NCBI GenBank assembly: GCA_032622095.1 | Contig: CP136061.1 | Location: 131,268,754 to 131,332,753, forward strand | DNA length: 64,000 bases | Direction of reading: 5' to 3' | Source of the DNA: Siphonodentalium dalli | Taxonomy: Eukaryota; Mollusca; Scaphopoda; Gadilida; Siphonodentaliidae | Notes under the pieces: generated by a model | Seen by the model: only the letters and a program-made list of their open reading frames with translations | The model's database searches: none | What the model was told of the DNA's origin: nothing | Part shown: positions 1-10,500 of the stretch, piece by piece | How the letters are laid out: each line of letters begins with the position of its first letter | Numbering within the stretch: the first letter of the stretch is position 1 | Program-made: the position numbers and the translations under genes

Positions 1-918
1 TGCATCATTACCAATGTATATATTGATTTGCTTCCCCTCAGAAGTCTCATCACTTATGCATTCATGCAATAAGCTGCGATTCTTTTTTCCTGTCTACTAA
101 TCTCGTTTCAGGCCTTACAACCGGTAGAGAAAAATGGGGAAATGGTGTGGTAAAAATTAATGACTTATCCAGACATAAGTTGGGAGCTCGAAATGAGCGG
201 GAGATCTGGATGAATATTTAAATAGTGTGCTGCTCATGCAGTGACAAAATCATGATCTCCCGTTGAATTGAGATGTGGTTGGGACTAATGTGTTCGCCTG
301 TATGCAGAGCATATGTGGGGATTTCCGATATGGTCAAAAGCTGTATGGGCAGGTAATAACTGAAAGGCGTTATTCTCAAACAGTTTATGTTCGGAATCCT
401 AACATAGCAGTAGGAACAAGTGAATGAAATGCATATTATGTCCAAAATGGTCCAGTTATTTATTACAGCTTTGATCACCATAGTTACTCGATGCCAGATA
501 TGGTATAAATAAAGGGCATTTGTTTCAGTACTGTGCAAAAATGGAAGAACAGCTGGGAACTGGCCATGAGTATATAACAGTGGTTGAATTTTCGAAAGTG
601 TGGTTGGCCCGGATGTGTGCAAATTATGTATGACGAGAGGCCTTGTGAGGGTGGGGGTGGCATTGATTTGCTGATAAATGTGTGCGATATAAATTTCGAA
701 CAATTTACAACAAAACACAAAGGAGTTGAATAGATAAACCTTTGTCCACGAATGGGTGAAGCCATTGAAAGATGAGAGGCGATGAGCAAAACGTCCAACC
801 AACGCAAGATACCAGTTGCGAATGGTTAGCGGATGACAGTGTAACAAGTGATAAGCAGAACACACATAATAGATTGGATCTCATATAAATCACCCCAAAC
901 CTAATTGGCCTTGGGTGG
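1..918. other. No gene recognised
   Basis: I see no coding exon in this stretch. The long minus-strand open frames at about 218-1034 have no domain, composition or splice context that supports translation. The missing last exon of the Nudix gene should lie left of 4407 on the minus strand, but no segment here resembles the expected C-terminal Nudix sequence. Confidence 0.5.
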
Positions 919-931
919 ATTATCTCTTTCT

Positions 932-1351
932 TTAAAAATCTTTCTATGTCTTCACAGCATGTTTTTAATAGATTCCGCAGTATAAAATAATAAAATAATA
1001 CCTGTCTGGAAAAGTTTCTATCAATTAATATCAATATTATTCATAAATTCTTATCACATTCGTGGGACAGTTTTAGAAGCTATATCTATATAGAACCGAA
1101 AATGTTTGGAGTGTACCAAGAGGGATAACTCTATCTTGTTAGAGCCCTCATTCAAGGAAAATTGCCTTCCATCTATAGATATCACATCGAATTATGATCT
1201 AAATAAACCACGTTATTATGCCTTTATAGACAAATAGTACACATAATCTTCAGTGTTTTATTCACAAAAATAGCAATGAAATCTGGATTTATAAAAATTG
1301 TGTTGTAGTTGTAATTGTAATTGTGGCCTAGAAGAGATAGACCATCTTTAA
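932..1351. mobile_element. R-family MITE, TTAAAGATGGTCTATCTCTTCC termini
   Basis: This element of about 420 bp has terminal inverted repeats read on one strand as TTAAAGATGGTCTATCTC and on the other as GATAGACCATCTTTAA. Other copies are at 5438-6251, 8476-8638 (truncated) and 15039-15945. Both ends carry TTAA. This copy is the uninterrupted reference for the two copies that carry nested insertions. Confidence 0.7.
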
Positions 1352-1888
1352 CTGAATGGATTCTTCCAAAGGTCTTATGGCTGTTAACTCAAAAACTAGT
1401 TTAAATCTCAGACTTTCTAATGTCTGTTGCTATTAGTTACCAGTGCTTAGTTGATTCACATAATCAGAAGATGTTTTTGTACAGACAAAACATGAATCTG
1501 ACTCAAACTTCAAGCTTCGAAAGATTTTCATTGTTCACTGGAAAAAATAATAATTCACTAAATTAAACAATATTTGGTATGTGAGCTTATTGTTTAGGGG
1601 CACAGGTCAGGTTCAAATATGGGTGAGGTGCCCGAGGTCTGCCCATTTTTACCAAAGTTATGGTCCTTGTAGACAAAGAATTTGCAGACTCTTTTTGTTT
1701 TCAGCTAATAACTTTAGTTTTAGTTATCTGATTGTTTTAAAATTTGATATCTGGATTACACACATGAAAATACAGGTCATTTTCAAATTTGGTGACAAAA
1801 CAGAAATTAACCATAGATAAATTCAGAAATATATTTTGCTAAAAATGAAAAGCAACCAGTTCCAAACAGGACACACTTTGTTTATACC

Positions 1889-2044
1889 TTGCAGCTATGT
1901 TTCCATGACGAGAGAAGAATTTCACCTAAGTGTGAGTTTGTGTTTGACCTTGAATTACTAAAAGATTTCCAGCCTGAGAATGCTGACGGCGAAGTGCAGA
2001 AGTTCTTTCTTATGTCATTTGATGAGGTCAGTTTATTGATGACA
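1889..2044 (+). pseudogene. Frameshifted inverted copy of Nudix exon 6
   Basis: The plus strand carries a near copy of Nudix exon 6 (functional copy 4407-4539, minus). It keeps the acceptor TTGCAG, the coding core (FVFDLEL, NADGEVQKFFLMSFDE) and the donor GAG|GTCAGT. One base is missing near the exon start: GTTTCC here against GTTTACC in the real exon. The frame set by the acceptor therefore does not match the conserved downstream frame. There are also substitutions such as GIR to RIS. No other Nudix exon is found on the plus strand, so this is a stranded duplicate, not a second gene. Confidence 0.88.
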
Positions 2045-2462
2045 TTCTCATCAGTGTTCGCACTGTTGGTGGCGAAATTGACCAATGGCCTATTTTTTTT
2101 TTAAATTGGTCAAAAAAAAATTCATTTGGCCAAACTATTGGCCAAAGTAATTTTTGCCCCAAATGGAGACGGAAATCTAATCTAGCTCGACGTAATTAGT
2201 CGACGAAATAGTATTGCCAATTCAATGGTCTTGAACATGTGGGTTTTGTACTTCGGAAGCATCGTACTATGAAAACCCAAACTGAAGTTAAGCTTTAACA
2301 TTTAGCCAGCCTCTTTAAAACACTTCGTCAAAACGGTTTAATCAGTGCACTGGTTATGTCATCTTTTGTTGATTGGGCAGTCTGTAAGATATAATATGTT
2401 AATGCATTGTCCCATGCATAATTGGATGTCCCAGCGAACATCACTACTCAATGGTATGTTAG

Positions 2463-2876
2463 TAGGGCCCTGCGAATCGGGCATTTTCATTTCGAATCGA
2501 ATCTCGAATCGAATCAGCCAATTGATTTCGAATCGCATTGAATCTCGAATCGAATCATTACATCAGTCGTAACAATAGTGAGGATGTATATATCACTTGA
2601 CTGAGTGTATCGATTTACTAACTTCGTTATGTGATCGTCAGTATATATTGTAAATATTATCCATAAATTGATCAAATTCACATTTAACCAATTACGTGCG
2701 CAATCTTTGTGGCTATCTCTGCTATATAATATCAAAATATTATCATAAGCAATAATGAAGTCAGTATATAAGTATTCAACAGGTACAATTCGAATCAGGA
2801 CAGCCGATTTCAAATTGAATCGAATCAGACGAAAGATTCCAAATCGCATCGAATCGAATCGATTCGCAGGGCCCTA
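2463..2876. mobile_element. Non-autonomous hAT element with 8-bp target duplication
   Basis: The element starts TAGGGCCCTGCGAATC and ends in the inverted sequence GCAGGGCCCTA. It is flanked by perfect direct repeats TATGTTAG at 2455-2462 and 2877-2884. An 8-bp duplication and short TIRs are the hallmark of the hAT superfamily. The subterminal regions are rich in repeated GAATCGAATC units in both orientations. It lies in the spacer between the arms of the inverted duplication and encodes nothing. Confidence 0.9.
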
Positions 2877-3089
2877 TATGTTAGTTATGTAATGTGTTCT
2901 AAATTGCCTCCTGTCTAGTTAGGGATTAACAATAACAACAACCTGGCTTCACATCAGAAAGGTTTTAATCCAACACTATAAATATTGGCAATTATCACCT
3001 CATGATCATAAGCAACAGGTTTTTTATCTTGAAGAAAATAGCGGTGACAATTAATACAGCTCATTAGTTGGCAAACAAGTTTTTAGCTC

Positions 3090-3170
3090 ACCTGAGACGA
3101 AGTCTCCGGTAGAGCTATAGTCATCACTCCTCATCTTTCCGTCCGTCCGTCTGTCAAGAATAATCTTCTT
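3090..3170. repeat. AGCTCACCTGAGACGAAG repeat terminus
   Basis: This short fragment reads TTTTAGCTCACCTGAGACGAAG and then a CCGT microsatellite. The same end occurs inverted at 61490-61610. Repeats with this end are widespread in mollusc genomes, which is one basis for the organism guess. Confidence 0.6.
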
Positions 3171-3240
3171 CTCCATAACCATAAGACCGAATGGGTTCAT
3201 ATTTGGTGTGGATGTTCCCTGGGTGACTCATTCAGATTTG

Positions 3241-3703
3241 TTAAAGGCCCACTTAATTTTCGAGTCGCCGATTATTTTTTTATAGTGACTTTATATACGG
3301 TTTTAATAACAATCTATGCCATAAAATACTATAATTCATCACTAATTGAAACATCTGTGTCTCAGAAGATGCCCACAGAGAAATAAGAAACTTCTATAAT
3401 CATAGAAACACTTCCCCCTTTGGATCCCAGAATGCAACAGAATTCAAACTTTTTCAACGGAAGGGAAAGAACTCTATCTTTAATATATAGAGTTATTCCC
3501 CCTGCATTGAAAATAATTCTGCTTCTTACTGCAATCTAGACAAAATGCGTTGGCAACTCAACAAAAACAACATGTCTTCAGTTTATTACACCGGATAAGT
3601 TGATAATACAATGTTTTGGAGCTTTCTCTTTCAAATGGTATATAATATGGTATATATTTTATATAATGTAAATCTGGGGTTCAAAAATTAAGTGGGCCTT
3701 TAA
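3241..3703. mobile_element. P-family TTAA MITE (GGCCCACTTAATTTTCGA)
   Basis: The element has TTAA at both ends and inverted termini AAGGCCCACTTAATTTTCGA and its complement. A second copy in the opposite orientation is at 15243-15716. TTAA target duplication suggests piggyBac-type mobilisation, although the terminal bases are not the usual CCC. There is no coding capacity. Confidence 0.8.
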
Positions 3704-3959
3704 AATGAGGTCAGAGAGTCAAATAGTTGTGAACCCAGAGCCATAATGCTGTCCCTCCATAGCAATTTTTAAAACAACTTGTCAAGAATCCCCAGGAGAC
3801 AATGCTTATATGAAAAAAAGAATTAACCAAACCTGTATATTGCCTAAATTTACAGCATACATATATGTGAACACTTTGTGGGAATATTCTCAATGTTATT
3901 ATTGCAAGGATTGTTGTGGACTAAACATTCCAAACAAATGTGGATTTTGTTAACTTGCA

Positions 3960-3985
3960 GCCACCCCCCCCCCCCCACCCCCCAC
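3960..3985. repeat. Poly-C tract
   Basis: A C tract interrupted by one A, able to form a quadruplex on the minus strand. It lies outside recognised exons. Confidence 0.9.
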
Positions 3986-4406
3986 CTCCTGACAAACTAA
4001 AAATGATACAGTTAAAACAAATTGTTGTGCCCCATACAGGCCCTCCCATGACTGATAGTAATGGTATGATCCATGTTTTAACCTCCCTATAGTAACTGGC
4101 GCTTTTATTATCATCGGGTATTGTTAGAATTTTGCACCTTCTGCGCCACTCTCCTGCCCAGCTGACAATTAATGGAAATTTCTTGGTTGGTTTTAGCTCA
4201 GGTCTACTATGGCCTTGGTGAAATACAGATTCATACAAGAAATAATGTTCATTGATTGGAGTGATTTGTTTGACCGAGGGGTGTGAATCGGTTTATACAT
4301 GTAAGTACCAGTATAACAGAGGTTTTATGTTATTGTTAGTGAAACTTTTATGACGAAGTTTGCTTCCAAATCATAGTCGGTCTGAGAATGTCATCAATAA
4401 ACTGAC

Positions 4407-4539
4407 CTCATCAAATGACATAAGAAAGAACTTCTGCACTTCGCCGTCAGCATTCTCAGGCTGGAAATCTCTTGGCAATTCAAGGTCAAACACAAATTCA
4501 CACTCAGGTCTAATTCCTCTCTCTTCATGGTAAACGTAG
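4407..4539 (-). CDS. Nudix hydrolase exon 6
   Basis: The acceptor is TTGCAG and the donor is GAG|GTCAGT. The exon has 133 nt: one base completes the Ser codon begun in exon 5, followed by 44 codons. It includes ERGIRPE, CEFVFDLELP and DFQPENADGEVQKFFLM, which form a very conserved block of the DUF4743-Nudix family. It ends in phase 0 after SFDE. The next exon should encode the FKxN...DFxxRHG region and was not found. Confidence 0.93.
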
Positions 4540-7500
4540 CTGCAAGGTACATGTATGAACAAAGTGTGTTCTGTTTGGATCTTGTTGTTTTTCATTTTCA
4601 GCAAAATATATCTCTGAATTTATCTATGTTTAATTTCTGTTTTGTCACCAAATTCATAACTGACCTGTATTTCATGTGAGTAATCCATGCATACATACAT
4701 AACTAAAACTACAGTTTCATTCAGAAACCAAGATAAACCAGCAAATTCTGAGACAAGATCCATAACTTTAAAAATGGGCACACTGCACACATTCGAACTT
4801 GACCTGTATTTTCATGCGATAATCCACATACAAAATTTGAAAACAATCAGATAACTAAAACTAAAGTTACCATCCAGAAACAAAAGAGTCTGCAAAATCT
4901 GAGTCAACAAGGACAATATTAAACACCAGTTTAATGGGCAGACCTCACCCATATTCAAACTTGACTTGTACAGTAATGACCTAAATAATCGACTCCTTAA
5001 CCACAGCAGAATTATAGGTAACTTTTCAAGATTTAGTCGGAAATATGGCTTGTTGCCATTCAACAAGCCATATTTCCGACTAAATCCTGAAAAGTTACCC
5101 ATAATTCTGCTGTGGTTAATGAGTCGATTACTTAGGGCATTACTGTACACCCAATCAATAAGCTCACATACCAAATATTGTATAATTTAATGAATTATTA
5201 CTGAAGATATCCACCGGAAACCATCTGGAATGGGCAGACGGATGGACACTGGTGATTTTTATATCGTTTAAAGTTTGAATTATTGAGTCAGAATCATGTT
5301 TTTGTCTGTACAAAACATCTTCCGATTATGCAAATCAACTAAGCACTGGTAACTAATAGCAACATACATTAGAAAGTCTGAGATTTAAACTGGATTTTTA
5401 GTTAACAGCCATAAGACCTTTGGAAGAATCCATTCAGTTAAAGATGGTCTATCTCTTCCGTGCCACAATTACAATTACAACACATTTTTTATAAATCCCG
5501 ATTTCATTGCTATTTTGTGAATAAAATACTGAAGATTATGTATACTATTTGCCTATAAAGGCATAATAAAGTGGTTTATTTAGATCATGGTTCACAGAGA
5601 AATCTAAAAATTGCCTTGAATGAGGGTGCTAAAAAGATAGAGACATTAGAGTTATCCCACTTGGTACACTCCAAAAAAATTTGAGTTCAAAATAAATAGC
5701 CCCTAAAACCGTCCCGTGAATGTGATAAGAAATTCTAAATAAAATTATAGTTAACCCTTTACCCAACAAACCGGCCAAAACCGGCAAAAACCAGCTTCAA
5801 CAGCCTAAAATATCTCCGGTCTGTCTCAATAGAACCATACAAATATGGATATCATTGGAACCGGCTCCTTGACCACATTGTGATAGTTACAGTTATGTCC
5901 TGTGCCAATGCATTCTCTTATATATGCGAGTCGACCATAGGTCGCCTCGCATATATAAGAGAATGCATTGGCCTAACAAAAATCTTTTTTTAACACTTTT
6001 TACCATTTTTTCTTACATTCTTTAACAATTTTATAATTTTTAATGTGTTAAGCCAATGCATTCTCTTATATATGCGAGGCGACCTATGGTTGACTCGCAT
6101 ATATAAGAGAATGCATTGGCACAGGGCCCTTCTGTTGGGTAAAGGGTTAATTGATAGAAGCTTTTCCAGACAGGTATCCGCGATAGATAACTATTATTTT
6201 ATACTCCGGAATCTATATAAAACATTCTTTGAAGAGACAGTTGATCTTTAAAGAAAGAGTTAATTTCATTTTATCATATAATTAGCTCCTAACCCTGGCA
6301 TCATATTTTTAGTAAGACACACATGAATTATCTGCATGCACAGTGACGTAAGTGCTAAGTGCAATGATGTTGATGTCAATGCTGGAACTTTATTATTATG
6401 TTAATTAGAATATAATCATGATATTCGATTTGTGTTGGGTTATTTAGTGTTGACTGTGAGATAAACATGGGTGATAAGGGTGGTTGAACTATTCGTCGAC
6501 ATGCAAAGACATATTTAAAATGGAACTATAGTTTTTCTTGAAGGCGTCTTTACTTCCTCTTTGGTTGTGATAAGGAAATCAGTATTATTTTTTTTAAACC
6601 CAAGCCGTTTCGAGATCGTTTTTTCTTGCTAAAATGTGTAGAATAGATCTCAAATTCGTTGCAATTTTATACAAAATTTATTAACCTCATCCACTAAATT
6701 TGATTTGAGCCTCTTGGCTCGAATCAAATTTAGTGTACTCCATAATAGATATTGTATAGAATTGTGACCCATTAGAGATCCTCATTGAATATATGAAATG
6801 CCCATTTTCCGAATGTGACATATAATGTTCCTTACCTTACACATCCAACAGCTTTGATCTTTTCTAAGAGTTTGTCTCCTAAGCTTGCCTCCTCTGCGCA
6901 TTCTTTCCTCATGCATTCCTCTGTACCCATACCAGCTGGGAGCCCACCGGCACACTGAAAATAAAGGCTTCTTTTTATAACACACCATTCCACTCATACC
7001 AGCTGGGAGCCACCCACCAGCACATTGAAAACAAGGGCAACCCCAAGTATGGGCCAATACCCTTGACTGTATGCGGAATTTATTGGCTATATTTAGAGAG
7101 AAATGGAAGTAATATCGGGGTATTTATCTAAGTTTAAACCAGGATCATAACTCTGGCAAAGGGCCATAACTCTGGAAAAAATTGCAGACACAAATGTCCA
7201 AGTCAAACAAGGGCCATAACTCTGGTAAAAATGAATGGGCGAAAACCTTTCCAACCTGTGCTATTACCATTCCAAATGACAACAAAATCCGAAAATTAAC
7301 ACCCGAGTTACAAGCTGAAATGTTCTTTTAGACACAAATTTCCAAGTCAAACAAGGGCTGTAACTCTGGTCAAAATGAATGAACGAAACCAGTAGTAAGT
7401 CCCCCGAGCTGTGTTATCAACATACCAAAGCACAACTGAATCAGAAGATCCTTGCCCAAGTTACAAGCTGAAATGTTCTTTCAAACACAAAATAAAACAA

Positions 7501-10500
7501 ATTCCAAGTCAAACTCGGGCCGTATCTCTGGTAAAAATTAATGGACTAAACCCGTAGTATGTGGATATCCTTTCCCCCAACCTGTGTATCACCATGATAG
7601 AAGACAACAAAATCCAATAATAAAGACATGACATCCACAGCATAATGTTAGTTATGGACAACTTTCATACAAGTCCAGCAAAGGGCATAACTCTGGAAAA
7701 AAGTGCGGACAAAACATGCACCATGTGGAAATCCTTTCCACAATGCTGGTCTACCGGAATACCATAGGACATCCAAATTGGATTATCGATACTTGAGCTG
7801 AATTGTGAAATGTTTTTTACAGATGGAAGGATGGACGGATGGATGGATGGATGGACGAATGATGAGTGGTCAATCCGGATGTCAACACACTATGTACCAT
7901 ACTATGGCATGGGTATACATAAAAATGTATTACCATATTAGTTTAGGTTTTGTAATAAGGGTTGTTGCAACAGGCCATGTGGGAATGCAATTACAATGGG
8001 TTGGTGGTGTCTTTCTTACCACCCTCCCTCAGTTTCGAGTCAAAACTTTTAATAGTTGGAAATTCCATACCTTCTGTGATATTACAAGGCATATCAAATT
8101 AAATCCTTCCATAAAGTTACGATTTCAGCAATAACCATCCATTATTCTATAAACCGAACACAGTGAACAATGGAGTGACATCATTGGCATAATAGGAAGC
8201 TTCCATGTCTTAAACTTACCAAATTATCGTACATGCCTGGGAATGTCTCTTTGGTCGGAGACCGCTGAGCTACCCACATCATCATCTCATTTTTATCATT
8301 ATATGTGTATCCGTTCAGATGTGTGCCATATGAAATTATCCCAAACAGAGCTGAAAATGTACAAAATATCAGTTAACTATTTTAGTTCCAGGGCCAAACA
8401 GATCAGAAATCCTGAGCCATGATTCATGACAAGACTATTGTAGGGGCGATCTGGTCGGCCCTGGTAATAAAAGAGTTAAGATGGTCTATCTCTTCCGGGC
8501 CACAATTACAACAACATATTTTTTATAAATTCTGATTTCAAGAAAACACAAATAGCTATTTTGTGAATAAAATACAGATAAAACTGATAATGAGGTATAT
8601 TATTTGTCTATAAAGGCATAATAAATATAGAATATAGCTGGTGCCGTCGCTTAAACGATTTATGTACGTGAGGGGGACTTGAGCATCTATTGGATGAGGC
8701 TCTGCCAAGTCCAATAGATGTCAAATCCCCCAAGTAGATATAAACCATTTAAGCAAAAGCATTAGCTACATATTTCATTTATCCATCACACAAGACATGT
8801 CTTTTGTCATTTTTCTAAGTTTTTCGTTCGTTACTTCGATGACCGCATTACATTTATGAGGTCAAGCAAACTAATTAGTAGGCCTATTCATGACGTGGCA
8901 AACTGAAGTGTAGCTTAGAGCGAAATAGTTTGTTGGCTTTTATTCTGATGATTTATAGATGTTTTAGAGCTAAATACCCTTTTATGGATTATGGATGATA
9001 AAAACATTCTCAAATCACTATGTCATATAGGCCGGTTGACGTCCCTTGTTACCTGCGCAATTTGCATATATAATTACGTCATGAAAGTAGTACTAACCTA
9101 ACAAAGCTACCTTGACCTAAAAAGGTACACTGACATATTGAGAATATCCGCATAGTGTAGCTGAATAAGGAATTTATTTTTGCGAGTATGTGGGCATCTA
9201 TTTTGGCGAGCCTCTAGGCGAGACAAATAGTTGCCCACATACGAGCAAAAATAAATTCTCTATTCAGCTACACTATGCAGATGTTCTGTTTATCCACCAA
9301 ACAAATTTAATTGTATTTTATCGCAATTTTTGTCAAAGAACATTGCAAAATTCACAGGCTCCTTATAGAGAGTGTTGACCTACTTAGCTACTTTATCTGT
9401 ATAGTAGAGATTAATTAATTATGAAACAGTTTTGTATTAATGCAACTCCACCGCGAAATAGTCCGCTTTATATTTTATAAATTATGCCGGAAAAATATCA
9501 TAGCATTGTGTAATTTCTAATAAAATCTAAATGATTCGCGTAATGTTCAAATCTAAAACTGAAGTGTACGAGTATAGCTCTCATGTGAATTTGGATGTTT
9601 GTGCTTGAAACTTATTAATGAATTGAAAGTCTGAACTTTAGCAGTAGCACTAGCACCAAGATCGGCAGTGCTAAAAAGAAAGAATATCGTATAGTTTATA
9701 GTAACAAACTGCCAATTGCTTTATAATCAAGTTATAGACTTCACCAACTGAACATTGAAAAATTCTATTTGAGTGCATTTTGGTGTGCATCGTTTGATCT
9801 TTTACAATGGTGTCGCCACTTTTTTGCACGAAAATATGTTGTGAATGTTGATGTTTCTAAGGACGCTGTCGCTAACAATGGAAACCAGCATGGTCCATTC
9901 TAATGATGCTCCATAACGTTGTTACGACCCAGTGATGACACTCATGAACTGCTGGACGTTAACTGGCCCAAGTTCTTGTAACCTTTCTTCCTCGCATATT
10001 ATTAAGTTTATATGTCCAGTAGAAGATGCGTTATCTGTCTAGTAGACAGATAGAGGCATGGTTTATCTGATGGGCTTTATATGTATAGTAGAGAGGGGTA
10101 GGAGGTGGATAAAATAAACATAATGTTCAGCAGGCAGTGTTTATGTAGTCAATAGAGGTAGTGAGCAGTGGATAAATTGGTTTATTTCTATCGTAAATCA
10201 AGGTAAATCTCTTAATTTATTACAAATTCACAACTGATTTCCCAAGCTGATATCTTCAGATGTGTTAAATTCGTCGAAACTTTGGGAAGATAATTTCTTT
10301 TGCCTTGATTACCCATCCAATTTATGTACCACATACCAGCGAAAGCTATATCAAAATATACTATAAAGTTATTATACAATGTTGTGTACAGTATGTGTTT
10401 TTCTTGTACAGTCCAGGTTGTGGTGAAAAGTCATATTGGACAAGACACCCAGTGTCGAGTCCAATATGACTTTTCACCACAAGCTGGACGAGTACAAGAA

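Larger units (their letters stand above)
919..2050 (+). repeat. Left arm of a 1.1-kb inverted segmental duplication
   Basis: This arm matches, in inverted orientation, 4383-6262. It contains an R-type TIR element (932-1351), then shared unique-looking sequence (for example GGATTCTTCCAAAGG), then a copy of Nudix exon 6 with its acceptor. Homology stops abruptly after GACATTCTCA at 2050, where the other arm stops at 4383. The arms have diverged by many substitutions and indels, so the duplication is not recent. The partner arm has gained two transposons that this arm lacks. Confidence 0.85.
4383..6262 (-). repeat. Right arm of the inverted segmental duplication
   Basis: This is the partner of 919-2050. 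It carries the in-frame Nudix exon 6 (4407-4539, minus), then intron sequence, then an R element. It has two extra insertions absent from the other arm: a hairpin element at 4971-5147 and a TTAA-CCCTTT element at 5751-6150. Removing them restores about the length of the left arm. Confidence 0.85.

Noticed and set aside
218-865. 215-codon minus-strand open frame near the left edge
   Set aside because: Composition rich in His/Thr/Ile/Leu without domain-like blocks; overlapping open frames on the same strand; no splice or conservation signal. It is also not the missing Nudix C-terminus.
3921-4238. Possible last Nudix exon after an acceptor-like ATTAATTGTCAG at about 4160
   Set aside because: The phase-0 continuation reads LGRRVAQKVQNSNNTR and then stops; it lacks the expected FKxN and DFxxRHG motifs.
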